A stretch of 45,521 nucleotides of DNA from a virus, in IMG/VR virus record IMGVR_UViG_3300046656_000327, positions 1 to 45,521 of that record; one strand, written 5' to 3'. Positions 7,701 through 15,507 of this stretch are shown one piece after another. The stretch's first letter is position 1. Every line of letters begins with the position of its first letter. The notes under the pieces are model-generated. The model did no database searches and was not told where the DNA came from. It was given only the letters and a program-made list of their open reading frames with translations. A program made the translations under genes and the position numbers.

Positions 7701-10296
7701 TCGCGAACTCCAGCGACTCGGGCGCGTCGATGTCACCCCAACGGCTCTTGCGCTCCTTGAGGCGCTGACGACGGGCCAACATTGCTAGGTTGCGCGCGGC
7801 TTCGTTCTCCGACTGCGCACCCTTCACGGCGCTCTGTGCCGCCTCGTCGTCACCCAGCGTTTCCTCGATGACGGCTTCCGCAGCACGACCGACACGTTTC
7901 GTTTCGCGTCCCTGTTCGAGCTGGCGGTTCTCCTGACGCACGAGCTTGTCGCGGCGACGGATCGCCTGCGTCGAGCTAACAATGTGCGCGGTCTGCCCGG
8001 TCTCCGTCTCCCATTGATCGGCGGTCTGGTCCGCTTCCTCCTCGCTGCCAACGAGCGATTCCCGAACGACGTTTCCTTTTTCGTCGCGAAGCTGCACGGC
8101 GATGTTTCCGCCCTCGGGCTTGCCTGAGCCCGCGCCGGTCGCGTAGCCGAGAACCTCCTGCATGTTCCCAGCACCCTGCCCCAGCAGGTTGATCAGCTCC
8201 TCGGCGGTGGCTCGGTTCTTGGCAATGAGGACTCCGCCCTTGCCATCGAAGTTCGCGAGCGGTACACCGATTCCACGCACCTGCTCCAAAGCACCGTTGG
8301 CGCGCAGGTTCTGCAGGTTCGCCTCTGATAGATACACGCCCTTGCGGGTGCTGTCCGGATCGCTCAGCTCGTCGAGCTGGGCCATGAGATCGCCCACGGG
8401 CTCCGCGCTCGGCTGGTCCGGGGTCTGCTGCTGGCCCTGATCGAACAACCCCTGCTGCTCGGTGTCGGCGAACGTGGCCGGGTCCTGCAACTGCTGCATC
8501 AGCGGGGCGCGCTGGCGCAGGAAGTCGGCTCGCGTGCTGCCGCCCGCCATCTGGTTCCGCTGCGCTTCGGCGGCAGACTGCTGCTGTGCCGTGGGAGCGC
8601 CGCCAAAGCCCGCTGGCGGGGTCATGTCGTCGACCTGAGGCTGAGCCGCCATCGGCTGCAGTGGGACGCGTCCCACGCCACGTAGGCGCTCCTGAAGCAG
8701 AGGCTGCTGCTGCGGCGGACCCGAGGGCACGACGGCGGTGCCGGGCGTGGGATTCATCCCGCCGCCCTGAAGGTCCATCGGCTCGTTGCGAGCCCACACC
8801 TGCGACATGTCGGAGCCCGCTGCCCCGGCCATCGGGTCCGGCTGCTCTTGGAACATGTCGTCCATCACGCCGTCTTTCCGCGCGTTCATCGCGGCAGCGA
8901 CATCGGGATCGACGTGCCCGGCTACGAGCGCGTCCGACATATTTGACCGACGCTGCAGGGAAGCTTGCGGGTTCTGCACGTAGCGCTCGCGCGCCTGAAG
9001 CTGGTCGAGCGTCGACATGTTCTGCGACGGCGCGTTCGGGTCCGTGAACACATCGTCGAAGCTCGCCGTGGGCTGTGGCTGCTGCCCGCCCTCGCCGAAA
9101 ATTTCTGTAAACGATGCTGGCAACTCGGGCTCGCCGCCCATCGTGGGTTCGCCCGATGGCAATTGCCCCTCTTCTGGTGGCAATTGACGCATCGCGTTCG
9201 CACGGGGACCGACGGCAGCGTTCGTCACACCACCTGTCAAACCACCAACGGCGACGCCTTCGACGCCTGCTTCGAGCGCGCCTTCGTGGAGTTGGCGGCT
9301 CTGATCGTAGGTCTGCGCCGCGTAGTTCTGCGCCACCTGCTCGGCGGTCGACTGCGTACCTTCCTGCACAGCCTCGGAGCTGAAGCCACGACCGAACCGG
9401 CTAGCTACTCCACCGCCGACATCGACGAGCTTGGGTTCGAGGTAGCGGCCCGCACCGGCAGAGATCAACCCGACCACGAAGCCGCCGATCGCGGGGGCCG
9501 CGCCCTGCGCTTCGCCGATCAGCTTCTCTCGCGCCTGCTCGGGGCCGTACTGTTCCACGAGCTGCTGGTAACGCTGCGACTTCATCAGCTCCTCTTCGGG
9601 AGCCTGCTCGATTTCCTCGGCGACATTGTTAGCGATCGAGCCGACGCTGAGCGCGCCTTCCGATGCGCCGAGGTACGTGAGAGCACCCGAACGCATGCCC
9701 GCGCGCAGCATGAGTGTGCCGGGTAGTAACGTGGCAAGAGAGGAAGGAGCGGAGCCCGTGGCCTTGAGCATCAGGGAGCTGATGAACTCCTTGGCTCCAC
9801 CGCGCCAGATGGTGCGATCGGGATCGAGCGTCGTCCACTGCCGCGCCGATCGGTCGAGCGCCTCAGGCGTCATCGTCGACTCGATCTGTCGAGCGTAATC
9901 ATTCAGCGCGCGACGGGGCGCGGCGAGCGTATCAGCAGCCTTCGTGAAGGTCTGCTCGTACGGGGTCTGTCCCTCACCTGCGCCCTGTCGCGCGAGGTAT
10001 TCTGGAATGCCTGCGACGGTGCCTGCAAGCTGAACCGCGCCAGCGCCGAACTTCTTCGCGTAGTCGCTCCATGCGACTTCGTCGTCACCTTCGGGCGGTG
10101 CTTCCGGTGCGGACTGATTCAGCTCTTGATAGGCCGACATGAACGGGTTGTCGTCGGCGAGCCCGCCCGGCTCCGATAGATTGAGACCCATGCGCAACGC
10201 CGTGCGCGGCTGGGCCGGGCTCGGCGTCGTGTTGATAGGATCGTAGGCCGGAGCTGCACCGAACAACTCTGCGTATGCGTCTTCGAAACTCGGCAT
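1786..10296 (-). CDS. Giant 2836-aa virion/ejection polyprotein, PLxRFG-type with HExxH domain
   Basis: The largest gene in the window is a single unbroken frame. The N-terminus contains several short look-alike motifs (FEDAYAELFG, FMSAYQELN, FTEIFGEG, FDDVFTDP) in a disordered Gln/Pro-rich region to about residue 650. Long charged helical stretches follow. Around residue 1693 there is HALAHEATHAATLG, a zinc-peptidase-type HExxH motif, with an acidic HEFIAEAF segment about 65 residues on as a possible third ligand. Near residue 2500 a PLGSFGPLVFQF segment, then a hydrophobic helix and a DDDEPFDFDRSIRE motif, match the C-terminal part of PLxRFG-domain phage proteins. By position after the 414- and 648-aa genes it would be the largest ejected internal virion protein (the role of T7 gp16), which is inference. 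No lysozyme-like domain was seen. Confidence 0.75.
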   Translation of the reverse strand: MPSFEDAYAELFGAAPAYDPINTTPSPAQPRTALRMGLNLSEPGGLADDNPFMSAYQELNQSAPEAPPEGDDEVAWSDYAKKFGAGAVQLAGTVAGIPEYLARQGAGEGQTPYEQTFTKAADTLAAPRRALNDYARQIESTMTPEALDRSARQWTTLDPDRTIWRGGAKEFISSLMLKATGSAPSSLATLLPGTLMLRAGMRSGALTYLGASEGALSVGSIANNVAEEIEQAPEEELMKSQRYQQLVEQYGPEQAREKLIGEAQGAAPAIGGFVVGLISAGAGRYLEPKLVDVGGGVASRFGRGFSSEAVQEGTQSTAEQVAQNYAAQTYDQSRQLHEGALEAGVEGVAVGGLTGGVTNAAVGPRANAMRQLPPEEGQLPSGEPTMGGEPELPASFTEIFGEGGQQPQPTASFDDVFTDPNAPSQNMSTLDQLQARERYVQNPQASLQRRSNMSDALVAGHVDPDVAAAMNARKDGVMDDMFQEQPDPMAGAAGSDMSQVWARNEPMDLQGGGMNPTPGTAVVPSGPPQQQPLLQERLRGVGRVPLQPMAAQPQVDDMTPPAGFGGAPTAQQQSAAEAQRNQMAGGSTRADFLRQRAPLMQQLQDPATFADTEQQGLFDQGQQQTPDQPSAEPVGDLMAQLDELSDPDSTRKGVYLSEANLQNLRANGALEQVRGIGVPLANFDGKGGVLIAKNRATAEELINLLGQGAGNMQEVLGYATGAGSGKPEGGNIAVQLRDEKGNVVRESLVGSEEEADQTADQWETETGQTAHIVSSTQAIRRRDKLVRQENRQLEQGRETKRVGRAAEAVIEETLGDDEAAQSAVKGAQSENEAARNLAMLARRQRLKERKSRWGDIDAPESLEFANPKQAQQYRELFMEHAGQQVIINTAATESEKLKARARQNELADQLKAMREIANPTTRSEQVARTATKMSPEETTKIGRAHIDPEERGGPQAGMTPRTAKAPTAKPISTEQPDVEDLTDEQIDVLDEPTLNLAFTAASRYITGRQRSQSTYEEVLARHPTPSEKRKLVKRVQNFLRARRNGPAAKDFKRANLTRTAENKQGSDRPVRKSVFDTRVLSVESAPKDQSKADKKTVAARAKTAFRGLEQSISAADSLITKSTKGDFSVLEAEREPDGSRSENSRKLLLGRAYLRVLAEYGNALQKANNRASNGAIAEVEKFNELIAKIKGYKPKEFAEQMSKLFFAEERESTRGAAKADPVHLKDLVFPNKRAEMTAKSTERLAERLRRIAQIEYRQTHKNGYYTNHVAPLMQKFLNSIATRGAMSYTPTLQEMRAVQFAMRLWRGNKDTRENYFNPVNRFFKELGVDLTTMKLDKDFQWETPDKLMLKRSRFGDVADKGGLEGFNERESTTRAQEVESFARGIRLEREALARDVPFTASEIERLARMKTYHEAVLSLHNKMKDSASTLDIIRAEEEFVQTLRDLGLASLNPKTQGIGMVSLTTPGFARDNTRTARTIASRLRQRDMTKSEAIEEMKEAYPLLTYSEAGREETSSIDRAERTIHREVQPRREVEREIRELLRREDMTPEQRKLLEALERRDVQNLNLVVDDLTQDTEQVEEAAKQIASMLEDPGSVVNARDVLQMASYGLPNDNRFRAVFERLAEVPGMRDVMVAFDRSGMVAGKNLAQYRVVKKMGTDFYVRTIVVNRPQLEQLRQQGRDPHMLLMHALAHEATHAATLGAIENNPALKTAATAIMHQTRRLMRNRGVNVDGIYAFRDNDVHEFIAEAFSNGAFQQQLRNTFIEPKLSVWQWIMGLVKKVMGLPDTPAHDNVLDAVMSLTDALFTGEDRIPTKGGRDVKNLDIKDEGVRGAVANVLDRYGKTSSSWKSLWQRAKDKATSGLLPAMSMEQMRDTYSRYFQSGSNNPMADYMRSFFKRNADNSANMERADKLSRKWTELAEQDREGALEMSRIMTEATMHQLHPQLALSEDENAHIKNDAAKAKHAELAKRWNKLPVPMQDLFEDAAEFYDSTMRREVALMTLNALRGYLTKGSDRALSDDDFDYTEGDVEGLRLNTIEGLEEEFGGLIDKTGLKNIHRISNIPQQRKGPYFPLMRWGDFVVYSERERERKTFGSDRAAARAYRDNLLANDPTLDIAVRQADNGDWMAVVSEKEFRAAESRSEAEANRYEMAAKYGESATSPVQLKADLFNSEATIKSNAGLKTILSKLDQNPAAQAAIKNFYLQMLADKSFRKHELSRKNRRGVDFETQHRTFASYAKQAAYYTSQLRYGWQMADALRDMQEVATKHRDENEISGVRMGEVVREINTRDKLTHNIQEVSKLVRGGVELSHFMLLTSPSYWMINATQPYMVTLPWLAARSSIGDAVSALTNAQKLILSPLVTQAVDSWAGLKALTSKTAAEKAFSVLEQVEDQIRKRGGDRAPEYLKMLTELKRESIIDLSFIAELRDVASGKQSVAQNVLDASRIMAHLTEVNNRIMTAIASYDIARSKGATAESSIDFAKQATSLTQFNYSSGNKPRLFQAQGPLGSFGPLVFQFMQYPQHMYALMISNMRAAMGDSPEGRKIARKTLAGIFATHLAAGGVIGAMLQPIKWAVGLAAFMFGDDDEPFDFDRSIREMTNELFGDTLGEVVSSGVPRLAGMDLSQRMSLGTLYMVDLKTDNANSFFGSLMQSFGGPATGLAASAFSGANYAMDGEYQKAFEAIEPKFLKDISKAIRFSNEGMTDATGKTFLDAKELSAQQLFLQYVGLNPSSVSDAYVRRNAVRDAKENDRGHKDRLLQKFRRAETPEARREVAIEVAEFNKKNPEMVITRSALLRSLTGAAESEQRMQKFGADLRGREVLYRDRDDFMEDDDDED

Positions 10297-10299
10297 AGA

Positions 10300-12246
10300 T
10301 CACTGCCCGCTGAGGGCGCGCTGAATGAATGCTGCTCCGTCGGGGCGACCCTGCGCCTTCATGACGAAGTCGACGATCATGTTGTCAGGCACCTTCGGGT
10401 TCGCCTGCTTGATCTGCGACATCACCGAAGCGAGCTGGTCTGCCTGCGCTTCATCCGTGATGCCCATGAGTTCGAGACGCTGACGGTACACCTGCTCGGA
10501 GCCGCGCATGTCGGCGGGCTTCATGCCGCCCATACCCCCACTCATCTGTGCACGCATCTGCGCAGCCTCGGAGCGAGCGACGTTCGCTTCCGCATTCGTG
10601 CGCAGCGCCTGCCCCTGCGCTTCGGCGAGCGGCTTCGTGACCTCGTTGTACTTCTGGTGCTCGAACTGCTCACCGCGCCAATCCTTCGTCCACGCGAGGA
10701 AGTTCTGTGGGTTCTGGAAGTTCTGGATCGCGCCCGCAAGGTACTCCGGCGTGATGACGTGCGTGCCGCCCTTGAACTGCTCACCCGTCTTCTCGTCGAC
10801 ACCGACAGCGACGATATGTCCGTTATGCACGCCGAACTTCACGTCGTTGCCATCCGGGAAATACTGGTAGGCCGCACGCAAAGCTCGCGTCGCACCCTTG
10901 AGGTTGCCCGCCTGCATCAGCGCCGACGCCTGCCCCGCGTAGTTAGAGAAGCCACGAATCTGCATGCCCGTCACGAGCTTGTCGGCAGAGTCGAGTGCTT
11001 CAGCCTGCGGCAGTCCCTTCAGACGTGCGGTACGCAGGGCCTGCGCTCGATAGCGCTTCCAGTCGTCGACCTTGAGGTCGGGCAGCTCCGTCTCGTCGAT
11101 GTCCACGTCGGCCAAGTCGATCGCATCACCCAGCTCGGGGGAAGATGGCTGCGGGGCAGCTTGCGGTCGAGCACCGCCACCGCCTGATGCGCCCGCCCTC
11201 ACGGTCATATCAGGAAGCTGCTCCGCGCCGGGCGCACCATCACGCGCAGCCAGCGCGCGTCGTGCCCCTGCCGCACCACCCAGCGCCGCTACACGCTGCT
11301 TCGTATCGTCTGTCAGCTCAATCCCACCCTTCCCGATTTCATCCGCAAAGCGGCTGCGTGGGTCCAAGCCCACCATCTGTCCTGCAGCGTCGCCGACATC
11401 GGTGAGCGTACCCATCGCGCGAGTGCCGAGGTCTTTCCAAAACGACAGTCCTGCTTCGCTTGGGTCCATGCCGAAGCGAGTGTAGTAATCCTCGGAGCCG
11501 GTGCCGCCTGCGCGAATCGCACCTGCAATGCCAGCACCTGCTGCAGCACCACCCGCGAGCTTGCTGCCAAGCGCACGACGAAGCAGGCCCTTCTTCGCCG
11601 CTGCACCAGCCGCTGCACCTTCGGCAGCCGCAGCACCTTCACCTGCGCCGCCCGCACCGCGCGCCGCGCCACGGGAAGCTTTCGCGGTCTTGTCGGCACC
11701 TTCCGCAGCACGTGTCGTGGAGCCACCGCGTTCAGAGTTGTTAGCCCGGTTCTGCGCAGCGCGCTTCCTGATCTCCTCGGGGCTGTCAAAGTCGACGCGA
11801 CCACCATCAGCGTATCCGCCACCCGAGTACAGATCGGGATCGTCGCCGGGCATGAACGCAGGAGCCGCAACCGACGTACCACCATCGAGGTCTGCGGGAG
11901 CTGCTTCGACGGGAGCGGCAGGAGCTGCCTCCGTGCTGGGCAGCGCCGTCTTTCGCTTCCCCTTGCGGCTCTTCATCTTGTCCATCATGCGGAACAGCCA
12001 CGGGTCCTGACCGAACTCGGGCATGAACGCTTCGGCGGTTTGATCACCGTAGAAGCCGCGCTCTTCGTCAGACACGTCCGTGGAGTTCGCCTGCGCAGCG
12101 GCTTCATCACGGCCAGCCTGCGAGAGCGCGTACTTGCGCATCTTGTTTCGCTGACGTGCGTCCTGCAGGTCCTGTACGAAGCCGACTCCCTGCTGGAAGC
12201 CGCCCGCCAAACCACCAAGACCGCTTAGACCTGAGAGACCGCTCAT
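10300..12246 (-). CDS. Putative internal virion / DNA-ejection protein (648 aa)
   Basis: The ATG at 12246 is preceded by a good AGGAG site. The product opens with a Gly/Leu/Ser repeat (SGLSGLSGLGGLAGG), then a charged helix. A low-complexity Ala/Gly/Arg-rich middle (about residues 150-250) includes glycine-rich amphipathic stretches that could insert in a membrane. The C-terminal 250 residues are helical with many Gln and Ala. The size, composition and place between the 414-aa and 2836-aa genes suit the middle member of an ejection-protein trio, as in T7 gp14-gp15-gp16, although no sequence motif proves it. Only 3 bp separate its stop from the giant gene's start. A structural role is likely; exact function is inferred. 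Confidence 0.6.
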   Translation of the reverse strand: MSGLSGLSGLGGLAGGFQQGVGFVQDLQDARQRNKMRKYALSQAGRDEAAAQANSTDVSDEERGFYGDQTAEAFMPEFGQDPWLFRMMDKMKSRKGKRKTALPSTEAAPAAPVEAAPADLDGGTSVAAPAFMPGDDPDLYSGGGYADGGRVDFDSPEEIRKRAAQNRANNSERGGSTTRAAEGADKTAKASRGAARGAGGAGEGAAAAEGAAAGAAAKKGLLRRALGSKLAGGAAAGAGIAGAIRAGGTGSEDYYTRFGMDPSEAGLSFWKDLGTRAMGTLTDVGDAAGQMVGLDPRSRFADEIGKGGIELTDDTKQRVAALGGAAGARRALAARDGAPGAEQLPDMTVRAGASGGGGARPQAAPQPSSPELGDAIDLADVDIDETELPDLKVDDWKRYRAQALRTARLKGLPQAEALDSADKLVTGMQIRGFSNYAGQASALMQAGNLKGATRALRAAYQYFPDGNDVKFGVHNGHIVAVGVDEKTGEQFKGGTHVITPEYLAGAIQNFQNPQNFLAWTKDWRGEQFEHQKYNEVTKPLAEAQGQALRTNAEANVARSEAAQMRAQMSGGMGGMKPADMRGSEQVYRQRLELMGITDEAQADQLASVMSQIKQANPKVPDNMIVDFVMKAQGRPDGAAFIQRALSGQ

Positions 12247-12255
12247 GAACTTCTC

Positions 12256-13500
12256 CTACTGAATCATTGCTCGCATCGGTGCGCGCATCCCCACCTGCGG
12301 ACGCATCGCCGTCGGCTGCTGCTGCATCGCCGGGCGCATCGGCTGCATCGCCGAGGGCTGCATCTTGATCGCTGAGCGCGCGTAGTTAGGCATCGGCATG
12401 CCCTGCTGCGTCACGCCCATGAGCGCCTGCTGTGGCGGAGCGAAGCCCGTCATGCCGCCGTTGGCCATGCCGTCCTCCTGCTGCGCGGCGGGAGTGTGAT
12501 ACTTCTCTTTCAGTTTGTCGAAGTGGCGCGTACCGAGAATCGCGACGACATCTGCAGGGACGACGTACTCGCCGACAGACAACATGGCGGGGACCTGATC
12601 GTCGATCCCACTACCATCACTCGGACCTTGGTCGATCGGCCCTTCTTTCTTGCTAGGTAGCGCAGTGCGTCGAGGAACACTTCCACCCTCCTTCATGAAC
12701 ATCGCCGCCATACCAGCGACCTGTCCGATACCCGAGATCGCAGATTGGTTCGCCTGCTGCTGGGCGTTGTACGCAGTCATCTGGTTGTTGAAGCCCTGTG
12801 ACTGGATGTTAGCTCCTTGGTTGTATCCCTGCAGAGCCTGACCCATCGCGCCGTTGCCGCTCGTGAGCGCGTTCGCGCCCGCGCCGGTCGTGCTGTTCGC
12901 GTTGCCGACACCGGAGTTGCCCGCCGCGAGTGACTGGCCGTAGCTCGCCGCCACCTGCGAAGGCATCCCCTTGCCGATGTTGATAGCCTCGGCGCGCAAC
13001 GCGCGTCCCGTGTTCTCCGTCGTGCGCGTCGCATTGCTCGCGGCTGCGGCTTGCGCGGCTGCCTGCTGCGTACGCACGCCGATGTCGAGCGCGGCGTTGC
13101 GCGTCTGGCTCGGGTCAACGCCGTAGCTTTCCAGACGCTGCAGGGCATTGCGCCGCTGCGCATCGAAGGCACCCGTGACATCAGCAACAGCACGTCCACG
13201 CTCCTGCTGCATTCGCTCGGGCGAGTCGTAGTTCTGGAATTCCTTGATGAGGTTGTCTTCCAGCGGCTGGAACTGCGTCTCGTACCGCTGACGATCCTCA
13301 CGGGCGTTATCCGCCGTCTCCTGCATGATCGGAAGCTGCGTGTCGAGCACGGACTGCAGCGTCGCCTGATTGCGCGTGTCCTGTTCGCGCGCCCACGCAA
13401 GCTGCTCCTGCGCGGTCTGCTGCTGGATGCGAGCAACGTCGGTCGACGCGGCGGCTGCCGGGCCGAGGTCAGGCGGCTCGGGAGTGGATTTCTTGCCCAT
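12256..13500 (-). CDS. Putative internal virion protein (414 aa)
   Basis: Start at 13500 with AGGAAAAAGT just upstream. The N-terminal 180 residues are predicted long helices rich in Gln and Ala. A Gly/Asn/Gln-rich section follows to about residue 260. Then comes a short conserved block, DDQVPAMLSVGEYVVPADVV, typical of phage virion proteins of the ejection or tail-associated type. The last 70 residues consist of degenerate Met/Pro/Gln repeats (AMQPMRPAMQQQP). It follows the lysis genes and precedes the 648- and 2836-aa genes, so a T7 gp14-like role in the head core or ejection tube is plausible. Its first 32 bp overlap the end of the GNAT gene. Confidence 0.6.
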   Translation of the reverse strand: MGKKSTPEPPDLGPAAAASTDVARIQQQTAQEQLAWAREQDTRNQATLQSVLDTQLPIMQETADNAREDRQRYETQFQPLEDNLIKEFQNYDSPERMQQERGRAVADVTGAFDAQRRNALQRLESYGVDPSQTRNAALDIGVRTQQAAAQAAAASNATRTTENTGRALRAEAINIGKGMPSQVAASYGQSLAAGNSGVGNANSTTGAGANALTSGNGAMGQALQGYNQGANIQSQGFNNQMTAYNAQQQANQSAISGIGQVAGMAAMFMKEGGSVPRRTALPSKKEGPIDQGPSDGSGIDDQVPAMLSVGEYVVPADVVAILGTRHFDKLKEKYHTPAAQQEDGMANGGMTGFAPPQQALMGVTQQGMPMPNYARSAIKMQPSAMQPMRPAMQQQPTAMRPQVGMRAPMRAMIQ

Positions 13501-13915
13501 ACTTTTTCCTCGCTAACCAGCGGCATTGTGCCTTGGTCATCTGCAGAACGTGAAGTGCGCCATCCGGATGTGCACCGGGGATCGCAATCAGCTCGGTGAA
13601 TCCCATACGCAGGTCCTGCTCAAGCGCGGCGGTATTGCCGCTTGGCACGAGCCCGAACATGATGTTGAGTCCACGCTGGATGAACACGTAGCGCGCCGTC
13701 GTCTCCAGCAGCGCCCGGTTCATCCATCGTGCGCCATCACCTGCCATGTGCACGTGACAGCTCGCTCCATTGAAGTTGTTGAACCCGATCACACCGACTA
13801 ACTTCCCGTCGACCACGCGGCCCAACCCTTGGAAGTCGGGTGTCCACATGAGTTCGATGCGTTCGCGTAGAAACTCGAACAGCGTCTCGCGGGGCTTGTC
13901 GGTGAGGAAGCTCAC
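13469..13915 (-). CDS. GNAT-family acetyltransferase-like protein
   Basis: The GTG at 13915 forms a GTGA overlap with the stop of the preceding gene and gives 148 aa, which fits a GNAT fold; the longer frame upstream would have to read through that gene. Recognisable elements are the strand VDGKLVGVIGFNNF, a His-containing HVHMAGDGARW segment, a helix, GLVPSGNTAALEQDLRMGF (the N-x-x-A-x-x-x-x-x-x-x-G-F element typical of GNATs) and a final strand. Such phage GNATs recur near lysis and structural genes; substrates are unknown. It would use acetyl-CoA in the host cytoplasm. The family call is good, the substrate unknown. Confidence 0.7.
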   Translation of the reverse strand: MSFLTDKPRETLFEFLRERIELMWTPDFQGLGRVVDGKLVGVIGFNNFNGASCHVHMAGDGARWMNRALLETTARYVFIQRGLNIMFGLVPSGNTAALEQDLRMGFTELIAIPGAHPDGALHVLQMTKAQCRWLARKKYGQEIHSRAA

Positions 13916-14319
13916 TGAAAGTCTTCGCAGCTCGGAACAGGGTAAGCCGAGCCAGAAAGCTTCTGGTACTCGACTAACATCTTCTGGAGGTTGAAGGTGT
14001 ATAGCGTGCGTGCCTGACCAGTCGCTGTGCACTGCTCCTTCTTCACCTGCAGAATCTTCTGTTCGAGATCGGTCTGGCGTTCGACCTTCCGCTCCTCGCG
14101 AAGCTGTTCAACGTCAGCCGCGAGCGCGAATCCGGAATGAACCGAAGTGATCAGTCCACACGCGAGAGCGATATGTGTTGCGAGTGACAATGCTGTTACT
14201 CCTGATGTGAGAGCGATTGCCCAACGCCAAGCCTGCACTTGGCGATCGGACGCGTCAGCTTTCGGGGGGCGAATGCTTTTGATCCATGCTTTCGCACCCG
14301 TCTTGATTTCCTCTTCCAC
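13912..14319 (-). CDS. Membrane-anchored coiled-coil protein, spanin-like
   Basis: GTG start at 14319 with GGGGAG about eight bases upstream. The 135-aa product has a basic N-terminus, one hydrophobic segment at about residues 33-58 (WAIALTSGVTALSLATHIAL onward) and then a long charged helix rich in Glu, Lys and Gln. This N-in, single-membrane-span, coiled-coil design is that of inner-membrane spanins (Rz type). Its place just after the endopeptidase and holin-like genes agrees. No embedded outer-membrane lipoprotein partner is obvious inside it, which a two-component spanin would need. It could also be a holin accessory protein. Confidence 0.5.
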   Translation of the reverse strand: MEEEIKTGAKAWIKSIRPPKADASDRQVQAWRWAIALTSGVTALSLATHIALACGLITSVHSGFALAADVEQLREERKVERQTDLEQKILQVKKEQCTATGQARTLYTFNLQKMLVEYQKLSGSAYPVPSCEDFQ

Positions 14320-14334
14320 GACAACTCCCCATGG

Positions 14335-14862
14335 TCACTCCATCTTCGCGATGTGAGCGATGGTCTCGTCTTTCACCTTCCCCGAGGCCGAACTACCGAA
14401 GTAGTAGCCGAGGACCAAGCCGAGTGCCATGTCCAGAGTGCCGAGCGTGCGCATGATGATCTCGCGCATCTCGGCAGGAATGACGTGTTCGAGCAGATAC
14501 CACTGGATGCAGAACCAGCCAACGATCATCACCGTCGCAAGGATGCGCGGTGTCCATGAATCGCCAGTCTTGATTTCGCGGTCACGAGCATTCGATCGAT
14601 CAGAAGCCGCGATCTCTTCGAGCTTGATACCCGCGTCGACCATCGTCTTCCTGAACTCGAATTCGATTTCCTTGAGCTTCACAAGCGTCTGTGGGTCAGC
14701 GCCTAACACGGCAGCTTCCACTTCACTCTCGGTGGCGCTGGGGTTGCCTAGCATTTGCGTTGCGATGGTCTTCACCGCGATGCCAGCGAGCGGGCCACCG
14801 AGCGCAGTCGCAAGCGTAGGTGCGACGGTGCCGACGATCTTCTTCCAGTCGAACTTAGCCAC
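14335..14862 (-). CDS. Holin-like membrane protein
   Basis: The best start is the GTG at 14862, which overlaps the end of the endopeptidase gene by 8 bp and gives 175 aa; the longer open frame runs far into that gene. A hydrophobic, glycine/alanine-rich N-terminal region (residues 10-38) is followed by a charged helical linker (60-100) and two clear membrane segments at about 106-124 (ILATVMIVGWFCIQWYLL) and 142-156 (TLDMALGLVLGYYFG). The same pattern occurs in phage proteins annotated as three-TM holins. Position beside the endolysin supports a role in timing lysis by forming holes in the inner membrane. Confidence 0.65.
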   Translation of the reverse strand: MAKFDWKKIVGTVAPTLATALGGPLAGIAVKTIATQMLGNPSATESEVEAAVLGADPQTLVKLKEIEFEFRKTMVDAGIKLEEIAASDRSNARDREIKTGDSWTPRILATVMIVGWFCIQWYLLEHVIPAEMREIIMRTLGTLDMALGLVLGYYFGSSASGKVKDETIAHIAKME

Positions 14863-15280
14863 TGATGATCTCCACGTGCGGTGCGTCGAGGAAGTGTTCG
14901 TCGGGGTCTTGTCCGACGGTGCGGAAGTCGCCATCCCAATCGAGACCGAAGCGCAGCTTCACGCCGTGGCGCTTGGCGATGCAGTCCACGTAGCCCATCA
15001 GCCGACCGAAGGCGACGAGGTCCTTCCAGCTCAGCTTGTCATTGAGCTGCGTGGAGAGCGGGGCGATGTCCACCGCCTTCGAAGGGATCGAGTTGTGGTT
15101 CCCGTTGGGCCAGCGCTTTTGTGACTTGCCGGTACGGAACGCCTCGTCCTGATCTTCCTGTCCGCGATGCCCGACGAGCACCATGAACTCTACGTACTCG
15201 ATCGCTTCATTCAGGATGTCCTGAAGCTTCGGGTCGCATGTTGCCAGTCGCTGGCGTGAGATTTCGTTGAAAGTTGGCAT
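14855..15280 (-). CDS. Endolysin: M15-family L-Ala-D-Glu / D-Ala-type peptidase
   Basis: The ATG at 15280 gives a 141-aa protein of the usual length for single-domain M15C endolysins. The catalytic signature is readable: an H in NHNSIPSKAVDIAP (H62 and D71 as zinc ligands) and HVEI near the C-terminus (H135), with LDWDGDF between, the equivalent of the family's WGGDW element. Such enzymes cut peptide cross-bridges in peptidoglycan. There is no signal peptide, so export would depend on the adjacent holin-like protein. The gene overlaps the holin-like gene and follows a 60-aa small gene. Key residues all appear intact. Confidence 0.85.
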   Translation of the reverse strand: MPTFNEISRQRLATCDPKLQDILNEAIEYVEFMVLVGHRGQEDQDEAFRTGKSQKRWPNGNHNSIPSKAVDIAPLSTQLNDKLSWKDLVAFGRLMGYVDCIAKRHGVKLRFGLDWDGDFRTVGQDPDEHFLDAPHVEIISG

Positions 15281-15308
15281 AAGACCCCGCCTACGTGGCG
15301 CTTCTATA

Positions 15309-15491
15309 TCATTTGCCCGTCTTGCTTGCAATTTTCTTCCCTGCGACGGGCGGGGCAGCGGCGAGCAACGCCTTCTCTTCTTCCTGCAATTCCTGCATGA
15401 CGATGGCCACGGAGCTGATCTGATTCCCCTTGAGCGTGAGCTGGTCGGAGGTCAGGAGCTGCTGCAGGAACTTAATCGTTGCGAGTTTCAT
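15309..15491 (-). CDS. Hypothetical 60-aa protein
   Basis: A GAGAGAGATAT stretch directly precedes the ATG at 15491. The product begins MKLATIKFLQQLL and is one or two amphipathic helices with a Lys/Ala tail. It has no membrane span. It lies between the tail fibre gene and the endopeptidase in the same operon. Its role is unknown; a small lysis regulator or fibre chaperone would fit the location, but nothing in the sequence shows it. Confidence 0.6.
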   Translation of the reverse strand: MKLATIKFLQQLLTSDQLTLKGNQISSVAIVMQELQEEEKALLAAAPPVAGKKIASKTGK

Positions 15492-15507
15492 ATATCTCTC
15501 TCGTTTG

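Noticed and set aside
7030-7788. 252-codon plus-strand frame
   Set aside because: Leu/Arg-rich antisense shadow of the 2836-aa gene, without ribosome-binding site or domain.
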